Positions 41,167 through 49,794 of a DNA stretch of 64,000 nucleotides are shown here, piece after piece. Position 1 is the stretch's first letter; each line of letters starts with the position of its first letter. Source of the stretch: Nonomuraea deserti. GTDB lineage: Bacteria > Actinomycetota > Actinomycetes > Streptosporangiales > Streptosporangiaceae. The position numbers and the translations under genes are program-made. The DNA is taken from positions 55,247 through 119,246 of the forward strand of contig NZ_SMKO01000008.1 in the NCBI RefSeq assembly GCF_004348685.1, read 5' to 3'. The notes under the pieces were generated by a model. That model saw only the letters and a program-made list of their open reading frames with translations, had not been told where the DNA came from and searched no databases.

Positions 41167-42293
41167 TCATCGACTGGACCCGGCAGGCCCTACCGGCCAT
41201 GCTCGACGACCTGAAGGCCGTGGTCGAGCTGGAGACCCACAGCTACGACAAGGCCATGCTGGTCAAGGGTCTGCGCGAGATCAGGGCCAGAGCCGTCGGG
41301 CTGCTCGGGACACCCGACGACGAGATCCTGCACGAGGGCGGGCAGCACGGCGACATCCTGGAGCTCACCTACCAGGGCACCGCCCCGGGCACGGTGCTCA
41401 TGCTCTGCCACTACGACACCGTCTGGCCGACGGGGACGCTGCGGTCCTGGCCGTTCGCGGTGGTGGACGACAAGGCCACGGGGCCCGGCGTGTTCGACAT
41501 GAAGACGGGGCTCGTGCAGTCGATCTGGACGCTGCGCGGGCTTCGGGAGCTGGGCCTGCCGCACCCGAGCGTGCGCTACCTGTTCAACGGGGACGAGGAG
41601 ATCGGCAGCCCGGCCTCGCGCGAGCACATCGAGGCGGCCGGCGTCGACGCGCTGGCCACCCTGGTGTTCGAGGCGTCCATGGACGGCGCGCTCAAGACCG
41701 CGCGCAAGGGCGTGGGGCTGTTCAACGTGAGCGCCACGGGGGTCGAGGCGCACGCTGGGCTCGACCCGTACGCGGGGGCGAGCGCGATCCACGCGCTGGC
41801 CGAGGTCGTCACCACGCTGGCCGCGGCGGGCTCGCCCGAGCGCGGCACCACGGTCAACGTCGGCCTGATCGGCGGCGGCACCGGCCGCAACGTCGCGGCC
41901 GGGCGGGCGACCTGCGGCGTGGACGTACGCGTGAGCGATCCCGCGGAGATGGAGCGGATCGACGAGGTGTTCGCCCGGCTGAGGGCGTCGGACCCGAGGG
42001 TGTCGATCTCGTCGACCGGCGAGTGGAACCGGCCGCCCATGATGCCCAACCCGGCCTCCCAGCGGCTGTTCAAGGAGGCGCAGGAGGTGGCGGCCGGCTT
42101 CGGGTGGCTGCTGGACGAGGCGGCGGTCGGCGGCGCCAGCGACGGCAACTTCGTCTCGGCGCTCGGGCGCCCGGTGCTGGACGGCATGGGGGCGATCGGC
42201 GACGGGGCGCACGCGCGGCACGAGCACGTGCTGGTGGAGCACATCCCCGAGCGGACGGCGCTGGCGATCGGCCTGGTCAGCGCCCTGGCGTGA
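41160..42293 (+). CDS. M20-family metallopeptidase (carboxypeptidase G2-like)
   Basis: 377 residues. Metal-binding motifs of the M20 family are present: His/Asp in MLCHYDTVWPTG, bridging Asp in GPGVFDMKTG, Glu pair in NGDEEIGSP and the C-terminal HARHEHVLVEHIPER. A dimerisation domain (about 180-285, with GVEAHAGLDPYAGASA) interrupts the catalytic one. It probably hydrolyses C-terminal glutamate or N-acylated amino acids. Starts with GTG after GGAAGGA and is coupled to the small ORF. Confidence 0.87.
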   Translation: MLIIDWTRQALPAMLDDLKAVVELETHSYDKAMLVKGLREIRARAVGLLGTPDDEILHEGGQHGDILELTYQGTAPGTVLMLCHYDTVWPTGTLRSWPFAVVDDKATGPGVFDMKTGLVQSIWTLRGLRELGLPHPSVRYLFNGDEEIGSPASREHIEAAGVDALATLVFEASMDGALKTARKGVGLFNVSATGVEAHAGLDPYAGASAIHALAEVVTTLAAAGSPERGTTVNVGLIGGGTGRNVAAGRATCGVDVRVSDPAEMERIDEVFARLRASDPRVSISSTGEWNRPPMMPNPASQRLFKEAQEVAAGFGWLLDEAAVGGASDGNFVSALGRPVLDGMGAIGDGAHARHEHVLVEHIPERTALAIGLVSALA

Positions 42294-42300
42294 CCGCGCT

Positions 42301-42628
42301 GAAACGTTGTCACGGGCGCGGTCGAGCGCTGTGAGCACGGCTCCGTGAAGCACCGCGTCACCCTTGACCGTGGTGGCGCGGATCTCGGTGGGCGCCGGTG
42401 ACATGGCCCGCAGACGCTCGGCCACCTGTTCCGCCAGCGCGTCACCGCCTTGCTGTCCCAGCTCGCCGCCGAGCACGATCAGTCCGCTCCGGCGACGACG
42501 CCGGCGAGCGGGTCGGCGAGCGCTCTCGAAGCCGCGCCGACCGGCCGGCCCGCGAGGTCGGCGACCGTGACGTGGACGGCCGAACGCCGCAGGTCGACGC
42601 CCGCCACGTGGGCGCGGCCGGCCACGAG
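42301..42628 (-). pseudogene. ROK-family regulator/kinase remnant
   Basis: The N-terminal ROK kinase start (HVAGVDLRRSAVHVTVADLA, then LAGVV) is joined through a frame change near 42480 to a ROK C-terminus (LIVLGGELGQQGGDALAEQV, KGDAVLHGAVLTALDRARDN). The DNA-binding domain, sugar site and zinc region are missing. No valid stop closes it at the family end. Confidence 0.65.
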
Positions 42629-42980
42629 CCAGGATCCACCTTCCGGCGGTCTCCCTCGTCCTGATCGCCCTGGGCGCGGTGGCCGGGCGGAGCCTGCCGC
42701 CCGGCGAGGCGTCCGCCCACGCGGCCGCGCCCCGCCGCCTCGTCCTCCCCTCCCGCGGATTCCTGGCCATCGGCGCCGTCGGGTTCTGCGCCACGTTCGC
42801 GGAGGGCGCCGGCGCCGGCTGGGCCGCCGTCTACCTCTCCGAGATCGCCTCCGCCGGTCCGGGGGCGGCCGCCGCCGGATACACCGTGCTCGGGCTGGGC
42901 GTGGCGGTGGTCGTGCCGCTGGTGTTCGCCCCGTGCTGCGGCCCGCGCCCGCGTCCACCCCACCGCGGGAAGGAGCACTC
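42629..42980 (+). pseudogene. MFS transporter remnant
   Basis: Starts inside a membrane helix (HLPAVSLVLIALGAVAGRSL), continues with one loop and two MFS helices (FLAIGAVGFCATFAEGAGAG; AAGYTVLGLGVAVVVPLVF) and then dissolves into unrelated codons. It abuts the ROK remnant on the opposite strand. The open frame happens to continue into the acyl-CoA synthetase gene 1.2 kb downstream, which is fortuitous. Together these two remnants account for most of the 812-bp stretch before the LLM gene. Confidence 0.65.
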
Positions 42981-43066
42981 AGCGCCCGCTGACCGGCGTT
43001 CCGGCGCCGGGGCGCGGACCGCGAGGCTCCCGGCCTGGACTGCGGCGGCCTCTCGCGTATACGCTC

Positions 43067-43082
43067 CCAAGCGAGCGCTTGG
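43067..43082. promoter_or_regulatory. CAAGCG-type operator (long spacing) before the LLM/acyl-CoA ligase operon
   Basis: CCAAGCGAGCGCTTGG: perfect seven-base arms around AG. A KstR2-spaced site (AGCGAGCGCTTGGT, 13 of 14 including degenerate positions) is embedded in it. Located 24 bp before the LLM start. Confidence 0.7.
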
Positions 43083-43105
43083 TTTATTCGCTGAGGGGCC
43101 GCCGC

Positions 43106-44170
43106 ATGAAGTTCTCGACCTTCCACCTCTTCCACCGCTTCGACGGCCAGAGCTTCAAGGACGTCTACGACTACCACCTGGAGCTCATCGAGCTGGCCGA
43201 GGAGCTGGGGTTCGACGGGGTACGGCTGGCCGAGCACCACTTCCGCGACTACGGCGTCGTCCCGAACCTGTTCACCATGCTCGCCCACGCCGCCGCCCGC
43301 ACCAGCCGCCTCCGGCTGGGCACCGGCATCGTGGTGCTGCCCCTGCACGACCCGATCCACGTGGCCGAGGAGGCCGCGCAGGTGGACGTGCTCTCCGGGG
43401 GGCGGCTGGACCTGGGGATCGGGCGCGGATACCAGAGCGTCGAGTTCGAGGGGTTCGGGATCGACCTGGCGGAGGCCCGCGACCGGTTCAACGAGGCGCT
43501 CGAGGTGATCGTCGGGCTCTGGACGCGGGAGGCGTACCAGCACGAGGGGAAGTTCTACCGGACCGGCGCCGAGGTCTCGCTCGTGCCCAGGCCGCTGCAG
43601 ACGCCCCACCCGCCGCTGCACGTCGCGGCCGTCTCGCCCGAGACCGTCACCATGTACGCCGAGCGCGGGCTGCCCATCCTGGCCGACCCCGCGGCGACGT
43701 TCCGCAAGGTCTGCGCGGCGGCCGGGACCTGGCGGGAGACGGCCGCGCGGGCCGGCCACCCGGACGGCGCCGAGCTGGTGGTGGCGCGCAGCGTGTACGT
43801 GGCCCCGACCCTGGAGCAGGCCCGCGCGGACCAGGAGCGCTTCGAGGCGTCGTTCGACCGCTCGCGCATCTTCAACGAGCGCAGCGCCCCCATCGACCCG
43901 AAGACGGGCCGCGCCGCGCAGGGCTTCGAGTACTACCAGGACCGCTATCTCAAGGGCGGCTCCGTGTCGGCCGGCTTCCGGTGGGAGCAGCTGGAGGTCA
44001 TCGGGGATCCGGCACGGGTGATCGAGCAGATCGCGCTGCTCAGGGACGCCGGCTTCACGAACCTGCTGTGCGACTTCGGCAGCACCCGGCCGATGCCGCT
44101 GGAGGAGATGAAGCGGGTCATGCGGTTCTTCGCCGCCGAAGTGATGCCCGCCTTCCGGAGGTTCTCATGA
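43106..44170 (+). CDS. LLM-class flavin-dependent oxidoreductase
   Basis: 354 residues of the luciferase-like monooxygenase superfamily: FDGVRLAEHHFRDYGVVPN, LRLGTGIVVLPLHDPIHVAEEAA, LDLGIGRGYQSVEFEGFGI, PPLHVAAVSPETV. It uses FMN or F420 on an unknown substrate. GAGGGG ribosome site. The stop overlaps the next start (ATGA), and the operator upstream suggests a step in acyl-CoA or steroid catabolism. Confidence 0.85.
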   Translation: MKFSTFHLFHRFDGQSFKDVYDYHLELIELAEELGFDGVRLAEHHFRDYGVVPNLFTMLAHAAARTSRLRLGTGIVVLPLHDPIHVAEEAAQVDVLSGGRLDLGIGRGYQSVEFEGFGIDLAEARDRFNEALEVIVGLWTREAYQHEGKFYRTGAEVSLVPRPLQTPHPPLHVAAVSPETVTMYAERGLPILADPAATFRKVCAAAGTWRETAARAGHPDGAELVVARSVYVAPTLEQARADQERFEASFDRSRIFNERSAPIDPKTGRAAQGFEYYQDRYLKGGSVSAGFRWEQLEVIGDPARVIEQIALLRDAGFTNLLCDFGSTRPMPLEEMKRVMRFFAAEVMPAFRRFS

Positions 44171-45660
44171 TCCACAGCCTGTCCCTGTCGGACGTCCTCG
44201 CCGACCACGCCCGCAGCCGCCCAGGGGTCACCGCGGTGGTGGACGGGGCGACGCGGCTGACGTACCCGGAGCTCGACGCCCGCGTGACCCGCCTGGCCGG
44301 CGCCCTGGCCGGGCTGGGGGTCGGCGGCGGCGACCGGGTGTTGTGGCTGGGCCGGAACTCCCACGCGGTGCTGGAGCTGCTGCTGGCCTGCTCGCGCCTG
44401 GGCGCGGTGTGCTGCCCGGCCAACTGGCGGCAGTCGGAGGACGAGCTGCGGTTCGTGCTGGCCGACCTGACCCCTTCGGTCGTCGTCTGGGAGCCGTCGG
44501 ACACGACGGCCGCGCTGCGCGGCTCAGGCCCGGGGACGTGGGTGCGGGCAGGGGACGAGTACGAGCGGCTCATCGCGGACGCGAGCCCGCGGGAGTTCCC
44601 CCAGGTGCCGGACGCCGAGCCGGTGCTGGCCCTCTACACCGCGGGGTTCGGCGGCCGGCCGTGCGCCGCCCTGCTCAGCAGCGCCGCGCTCATCGCCCAC
44701 GCGACCTCGCTGCTCGTCGTCCGGCAGATGGAGCCCGGCTTCACCTTCCTCAACAGCGGCCCGCTCTACCACGTGGGCACGATGATGTTCTGCCTGGCCA
44801 CGTTGCAGATCGGCGGCACGAACGTCTTCACGCCCGCGTTCGACGCCGAGGAGGTGTGCCGGCTGGTCGACGCCGAGCGGGTGACGCAGGCGTTCCTGTT
44901 CGGGCCGATGATCGACGCCGTCGCGAAGGCGAACGCGGACGGCGCGTACGACCTGTCGTCCCTGCGCTTCGTCACCCACTCGGCCGAGTGGGACGACATG
45001 ATCACCGTGGACGGTTCGCCCTGGTGCCGGTCGAAGATGGGCGGGTACGGGCAGACGGAGGTGGGCGGGATGCTCACGTTCCTGGGGCTGGCCGAGGGCG
45101 GCGCGGGTTTCGCGGGGCGGCCGAACCCGCTGGTCCAGGTACGGTTGCTGGCGCCGGACGGCGTCGAGGTGCCGGTGGGCGAGGTGGGGGAGATCTGCGC
45201 GCGGGGCAAGACCCTCTTTTCCGGATATTTCGCCCGGCCTGACTTAAATGCAGCAAAGTCAGCGTACGGCTGGCACCACACCGGCGACCTCGGCCGCCGC
45301 GAACTCGACGGCACCATCACCTTCATCGGCCCCAAGCTGCGCATGATCAAGTCAGGGGCCGAGAACGTCTACCCCGCCGAGGTGGAACGGGCGCTCGCGT
45401 CACATCCCGCGGTGGCCGGCGCCGCCGTGATCGGGGTGCCCGACCCCGTCTGGCAGCAGGCGGTCAAGGCCGTCGTCGCGCTCCACCCGGGCGGGACGGC
45501 GACGGGCGACGAGCTCATCGGGCACGTCCAGGCGTTGCTGGCGTCGTACAAGAAGCCGCGAGAGGTCGTCTTCGTGGACGAGATCCCGAAGCGCGGCCCC
45601 ACTCCGGACTATGACGCCCTGGACGCCGCGCACGGCGGCGGAGGTTACCCCGGCCATTGA
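44167..45660 (+). CDS. Acyl-CoA synthetase-like protein with degenerate catalytic motifs
   Basis: 497 residues with the ANL-superfamily fold: WLGRNSHAVLELLLACSRLGAV, GGYGQTEVGG (A5), GWHHTGDLGRRELDG (A7) and KLRMIKSGAENVYPAEVE (A8). The ATP-binding A3 loop, normally TSGTTGxPK, reads LYTAGFGGRPCAALLS. The A10 lysine segment (PKTxxGKxxR) reads IPKRGPTPDYD, so the catalytic Lys is missing. Adenylation may be impaired, or this may be a variant subfamily. Coupled to the LLM oxidoreductase by ATGA. Confidence 0.82.
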   Translation: MIHSLSLSDVLADHARSRPGVTAVVDGATRLTYPELDARVTRLAGALAGLGVGGGDRVLWLGRNSHAVLELLLACSRLGAVCCPANWRQSEDELRFVLADLTPSVVVWEPSDTTAALRGSGPGTWVRAGDEYERLIADASPREFPQVPDAEPVLALYTAGFGGRPCAALLSSAALIAHATSLLVVRQMEPGFTFLNSGPLYHVGTMMFCLATLQIGGTNVFTPAFDAEEVCRLVDAERVTQAFLFGPMIDAVAKANADGAYDLSSLRFVTHSAEWDDMITVDGSPWCRSKMGGYGQTEVGGMLTFLGLAEGGAGFAGRPNPLVQVRLLAPDGVEVPVGEVGEICARGKTLFSGYFARPDLNAAKSAYGWHHTGDLGRRELDGTITFIGPKLRMIKSGAENVYPAEVERALASHPAVAGAAVIGVPDPVWQQAVKAVVALHPGGTATGDELIGHVQALLASYKKPREVVFVDEIPKRGPTPDYDALDAAHGGGGYPGH

Positions 45661-45681
45661 TCCGGACAATATGCGAGCGCG

Positions 45682-45693
45682 ATCAAATTTGAT
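45682..45693. promoter_or_regulatory. Palindromic operator before the P450 gene
   Basis: ATCAAATTTGAT is a perfect 12-bp palindrome 18 bp before the P450 ATG. A TACTCT -10-like hexamer (45698-45703) seven bases before the ATG implies a leaderless transcript. A second dyad (CTCAT-ATTC-ATGAG) spans the start codon. Confidence 0.55.
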
Positions 45694-45710
45694 GGTTTAC
45701 TCTCATATTC

Positions 45711-46862
45711 ATGAGACTTCCTATCGAACGTCACCAGGATCGCCCCTTCGACCCTCCCGCCGGGCTCCGCGGGCTGCCGGCGATGGGCCGGCTGGAGTTC
45801 GCCGACGGCCACCTCGGCTGGCTGGCCACCACCAGCGCCGCGGCCCGCGCCGTGCTGGGCGACCCGAGGTTCAGCGCCCGCCAGGAGATCAAGCACGTCG
45901 TCACGCACTCCTCACGTCCCGACGGGCCCGGCCAGGCGGCCCCGCCGGGCTTCTTCGGCAACATGGACCCGCCTCGGCACACCCGCTACCGCCGGCTGCT
46001 CACCGGCCAGTTCACCGTGCGCAGGATGCGCCTGCTGGAACCGCGCATCGAGCAGATCACCGCCGACTTTCTCGACGCCATGGCCGCGGCCGGGCCGCCC
46101 GCCGACCTCGTGCCGGCGTACGCGCTGCCGATCCCGTCCATGGTCATCTGCGAGCTTCTCGGAGTCCCGTACGCCGACCATGACTTCTTCCAGGAACGCA
46201 GCTCCCAGCTCGTCGTCCCCGGCGGCGACCCCGCGGCTGTCGCGGACCTGACCGCCTACCTGCACGAGCAGGTACGGCGCAAGCGCTCGGCGCCCGGCGA
46301 CGACCTGATCAGCGGCCTCGTCACCGAGCTGACGGACGAGGAGCTGGCCAACGTCGCCCTGCTCCTGCTCGTCGCCGGCCACGAGACCACCGCCAACATG
46401 CTGGCCCTCGGCGTGTTCGCGCTCCTGGAGCGCGGCGCTCCTCCCGGCGAGGTCCCGGACGATGCCGTCGAGGAGTTGCTGCGCTGGTTGTCGATCCTGC
46501 ACCTGGGCGCGCCCCTCCGTACGGCGCTGGAGGACGTCGAGGTCGCGGGCGAGCTGGTCAGGAAGGGCGAGACCGTCGCCGTGTCCCTCCCCGTCGTCAA
46601 CCGCGACCCGTCCGTCCACGACGACCCGGAAACGCTCCGCTTCGACCGGGGCGCCTCGATCCGGCACCTGGCGTTCGGCCACGGCGTGCACCAGTGTCTC
46701 GGGCAGCAACTGGCCAGGATCGAGCTGCGCATCGGCTACCGCGCGCTGTTCGAGCGCTTCCCGGGGCTGCGGCTGGCCGTCCCCGCGACCGAGGTGCCGC
46801 TGAAGCACGACGCCACGGTGTACGGCGTCACCAGCCTGCCCGTGACCTGGCCCACGGGCTGA
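45711..46862 (+). CDS. Cytochrome P450
   Basis: 383 residues, soluble bacterial class. Oxygen-activating I-helix motif VAGHETTANML, the ExxR-type region EELLRW, and the haem-binding loop LAFGHGVHQCLGQQLARIEL with its Cys ligand are intact. The substrate is not predictable. No ferredoxin or ferredoxin reductase is adjacent. The promoter region is AT-rich and palindromic, unlike its neighbours. Confidence 0.9.
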   Translation: MRLPIERHQDRPFDPPAGLRGLPAMGRLEFADGHLGWLATTSAAARAVLGDPRFSARQEIKHVVTHSSRPDGPGQAAPPGFFGNMDPPRHTRYRRLLTGQFTVRRMRLLEPRIEQITADFLDAMAAAGPPADLVPAYALPIPSMVICELLGVPYADHDFFQERSSQLVVPGGDPAAVADLTAYLHEQVRRKRSAPGDDLISGLVTELTDEELANVALLLLVAGHETTANMLALGVFALLERGAPPGEVPDDAVEELLRWLSILHLGAPLRTALEDVEVAGELVRKGETVAVSLPVVNRDPSVHDDPETLRFDRGASIRHLAFGHGVHQCLGQQLARIELRIGYRALFERFPGLRLAVPATEVPLKHDATVYGVTSLPVTWPTG

Positions 46863-46927
46863 CGCTCGACGCGGGGTGCCGGCCCACGGTCCGGGCCGTC
46901 TCCCGGCTCTCCAGCCGTGTCAGCGGA

Positions 46928-47836
46928 TCACAGGATGGCCAGCGGGGTGAGCGGGCTGCCGGTGCCGCCCTCGATCCTGAGCGGCGCCGCCACGAACACG
47001 AACTCCGTACGCCCGGCCGCGGCCAGCTCCTCCAGCCAGAGCAGCTCGATCAGGTGGACGCCGTGCCGGTGGAGGAGAACGAGGTGCAGGTCGTCGGCGA
47101 GGCCTTCCTCGGCGCGCCCGCGCGCGTCGAGCCCGCCGATCGCGGCGTTGTCCGCGGCGACCGCCGCGACGTCGTGCGCGGCCAGCCACCGGCCCGCCGG
47201 GGCCGACAGTCCCGGCTGGCCCGACCAGTACTCCTCGCGCGACCGTTCCCACACCTGGGGCCAGCCCGTACGGATCACCGCGACGTCCCCCGGCCGCGGG
47301 GTGGCGATGTCCGCCAGCAGGTCGGCCGTGATCCGGTGATCGGCCGGCAGGTGGTCCAGGCCGAGGTGGCGGGGAACGTCGAACAGCACGCCCCTGGCGA
47401 CCACCCCGCCCACCCGCTCGATGCCGCACCGGGTCGCGCCGTAGGAGCGCACCCTGGCCGCGGGGTGGCCGTTGTAGAGCTCGTCGCCCGACCACATGTG
47501 GCACAGCGCGTCCATGTGGGTCGTGGTGCCGTGGTGGGTCACGAGCAGCGCGTCGTCGGCCACCCGCAGGCCGTCCCCGATCGGCCGCGCCCCCGCCGCG
47601 TAGTCGCCGCCGTCCACGGACATGAAGTGCTGCGGCAGCGGGCGGCCGGGCAGGTGCGGGACCGTCGTGGGCGCGGGCGAGGAGGTGGCGCCCCTGATCG
47701 GCATGGCCAGGCTCAGCACCTCGCCCGTGGTGGCGCTGCGCAGCGCGTCGAGCACCACGGCGGGGGTGAGGAGGTTGAGCGTGCCACGCTGATCATCTGG
47801 GCCGAATCGTCCCCAGTTGTTAGGCTCGTCTACCAC
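46928..47836 (-). CDS. Cyclase-family (kynurenine-formamidase-like) metal hydrolase
   Basis: 302 residues from a GTG preceded by GGGAG. The cyclase-family metal motif is present (THHGTTTHMDALCHMWSGDELYNGHPA), along with RTGWPQVW and VAADNAAIGG. Members hydrolyse N-formylkynurenine, isatin or other cyclic amides/lactones; a lactone or ring hydrolase would fit this catabolic neighbourhood. A far longer upstream frame lies over the serine-hydrolase gene and is spurious. Divergent from that gene with a 27-bp gap. Confidence 0.8.
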   Translation of the reverse strand: MVDEPNNWGRFGPDDQRGTLNLLTPAVVLDALRSATTGEVLSLAMPIRGATSSPAPTTVPHLPGRPLPQHFMSVDGGDYAAGARPIGDGLRVADDALLVTHHGTTTHMDALCHMWSGDELYNGHPAARVRSYGATRCGIERVGGVVARGVLFDVPRHLGLDHLPADHRITADLLADIATPRPGDVAVIRTGWPQVWERSREEYWSGQPGLSAPAGRWLAAHDVAAVAADNAAIGGLDARGRAEEGLADDLHLVLLHRHGVHLIELLWLEELAAAGRTEFVFVAAPLRIEGGTGSPLTPLAIL

Positions 47837-47863
47837 TGAGCTCCCTTTCTCCGCGGAGGTCTG

Positions 47864-49045
47864 ATGCACTGCGATCCCCGGTTCTCCGGCGTACGCGAGG
47901 TCTTCGAACGGCACTTCTCCGACGGCGAGGAGCTGGGCGGCGCCCTGGCCGTCTATCTGGACGGCGAGCTGGTCGTCGACCTGTGGGGCGGGGTCGCCGA
48001 CCGGCACACCGGGCGGCCCTGGCAGGAGGACACGCCCGCATTCGTCTACTCCTGCACGAAGGCGGTCACCGCCACCGTGCTGCTGCAGCTGGCGGAGCGG
48101 GGCCAGGTGGACGTCACCGCGCCGGTCGCCGACGTGTGGCCCGAGTTCGCCGCCGAGGGCAAGGCGGCCATCACCGTCGAGCAGGTGCTCACCCACCAGA
48201 GCGGGCTGCCGGTGATCGAGGAGCCGGTGCCGGTGGAGGAGTTCGAGGACCACGCGGCGATCGCGGCCCGGCTCGCCGCCCAGGCGCCGCTCTGGGAGCC
48301 GGGGAAAGCGCACGGTTACCACGCGCTGACCTACGGGTTCCTGCTGGGCGAGGTGATCAGGCGGGTGACGGGCAAGACCGTCGGGGATCTGGTCGCCGCC
48401 GAGATCGCCCGACCGCTGGGGCTGGAGCTCTGGGTGGGGGCGCCGGACACCGTGATCGCGCGTACGGCCCGGCTCCAGGCCGGCGAACGCGCGCAGCCGG
48501 GCCAGGCCCCCGCCCCCACCGAAGCCGTGCCGGTCGAGCCTCCGGGCGGGCGGGCCCGGGACGTGCTGGCCGAGATGACCAGGGCGGCACAGGACCCGCA
48601 GAGCCTGATGAACCGGGCGATCGGCAACCCCGGCATGCACCTGCTCAAGGGCGGCGCGAACCATCCGGTCATCCTGCGCGCCGGATGGCCGGCGGCCGGG
48701 GCCGTCGCCACCGCGCGCGGACTGGCCGGGTTCTACCGGGCGCTGATCGCCGGCGAGCTGCTGCCCTCCGGCGCGCTGCGCGAGGCCGTACGTCCGCGCG
48801 TGACCGGCCCCGACCGGGTGCTGCTCCTGGACACCTCGTTCGGGCTCGGCTTCATGCGGCCGTCGCTGACGTTCTTCGTGCCGTCGGAGACCGCCTTCGG
48901 CCACACGGGCATGGGTGGCTTCATCGGCTTGGGCGACCCCGAGCGCGGCCTGGCCGTCGGCTACGTCATGAACAGGATGGCCGCCGCGCTCTCCGGCAAC
49001 CTGCGCGGCATCCGCCTGGTGGAGGCCGTCTACCGAGCCCTGTGA
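47864..49045 (+). CDS. Beta-lactamase-fold serine hydrolase/esterase (class C-like)
   Basis: 393 residues without a signal peptide. SxxK nucleophile in VYSCTKAVTATVL, a Tyr motif in AHGYHALTYGFLLGEV, and a C-terminal GHTGMGGFIG in place of KTG, as in EstB-type carboxylesterases and mycobacterial LipE-like proteins. Cytosolic ester or lactone hydrolysis is more likely than antibiotic resistance. GCGGAGG ribosome site. Confidence 0.83.
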   Translation: MHCDPRFSGVREVFERHFSDGEELGGALAVYLDGELVVDLWGGVADRHTGRPWQEDTPAFVYSCTKAVTATVLLQLAERGQVDVTAPVADVWPEFAAEGKAAITVEQVLTHQSGLPVIEEPVPVEEFEDHAAIAARLAAQAPLWEPGKAHGYHALTYGFLLGEVIRRVTGKTVGDLVAAEIARPLGLELWVGAPDTVIARTARLQAGERAQPGQAPAPTEAVPVEPPGGRARDVLAEMTRAAQDPQSLMNRAIGNPGMHLLKGGANHPVILRAGWPAAGAVATARGLAGFYRALIAGELLPSGALREAVRPRVTGPDRVLLLDTSFGLGFMRPSLTFFVPSETAFGHTGMGGFIGLGDPERGLAVGYVMNRMAAALSGNLRGIRLVEAVYRAL

Positions 49046-49056
49046 CCGCATGGGGC

Positions 49057-49794
49057 TCAGTGCATGGTCACGCCGCCGCTCACCGACAGTATCTGCCCGG
49101 TGATGTAGGCGGCGCGATCCGTGCACAGGTAGGCGACCAGGCCCGCCACGTCGGCGGGCGTGCCGAGGCGGCGCAGCGGGATGCCGCGCGCGATCTTGCC
49201 GACGAGCCCCGGATCGGCCTCCGACACCCTCCGCAGCATGGGCGTGTCGGTGGGGCCCGGGCAGACGACGTTGGAGGTGACCTGGGCTCTCGCGGCCTCG
49301 CGGGCGAGCGTCTTGGCCAGCCCGAACAGCCCTGCCTTCGTGGCCGCGTACGCGCCTTCGCCTCCCGAGCCGGCCCTGGCGCCGTCGGAGGAGACGAACA
49401 CCAGCCGCCCCCAGCTCCGGTCCAGCATGCCGGGCAGCAGGAGCTTGGTGAGCAGCATCGGCCCGCGCAGGTTGACCTGCCACATGAGGTCCCAGCTCGC
49501 CGGGTCGCTCTCGGTGAACGGCTGCACGACCGACACCCCGGCGTTGTGCACCAGGATGTCCACCGGCCCCACGGCGCCGCCGAACGCCTCGACGGACGGG
49601 GGCGCGGCCAGATCGACGGCCAGCGCCCGCGCGCCGGGCAGGCCCGAGGCGACCCTCCCGGCGTTCGGGAGGTCCACGTCGGCGATCACCACGCGGGCGC
49701 CGAGCGCGGTCAGGTCGGCGGCGACGGCCGCGCCGATCGCGCCCGCTCCCCCGGTCACGACCGCCACGCGCCCGTCCAGGCGCAGCCCGTTCAT
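49057..49794 (-). CDS. Short-chain dehydrogenase
   Basis: 245 residues. Cofactor loop VAVVTGGAGAIGAAVA, VHNAGVSV, catalytic SSDGARAGSGGEGAYAATKAGL (Ser, Tyr, Lys present) and VCPGPTDTPML. Asp after the second strand (VVIADVDLPN) indicates NAD(H). Start overlaps the stop of the cysteine-hydrolase gene (TGATG). It probably oxidises a hydroxyacyl or hydroxysteroid intermediate, judging by the shared CAAGCG operator upstream of the operon. Confidence 0.85.
   Translation of the reverse strand: MNGLRLDGRVAVVTGGAGAIGAAVAADLTALGARVVIADVDLPNAGRVASGLPGARALAVDLAAPPSVEAFGGAVGPVDILVHNAGVSVVQPFTESDPASWDLMWQVNLRGPMLLTKLLLPGMLDRSWGRLVFVSSDGARAGSGGEGAYAATKAGLFGLAKTLAREAARAQVTSNVVCPGPTDTPMLRRVSEADPGLVGKIARGIPLRRLGTPADVAGLVAYLCTDRAAYITGQILSVSGGVTMH

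Noticed and set aside
42679..45660. A 993-codon open frame covering MFS fragment, LLM region and acyl-CoA synthetase
   Set aside because: The middle is the LLM gene in another frame; only the ends match families. GC-rich DNA keeps such frames open by chance.
47864..49045. Antibiotic-resistance beta-lactamase
   Set aside because: No signal peptide, and the motif order (SCTK, HTG) is that of EstB-type esterases.
46928..49483. Long minus-strand frame extending the cyclase gene through the serine-hydrolase gene
   Set aside because: The extension is antisense to a well-supported gene; a GTG with ribosome site at 47836 gives the normal cyclase length.
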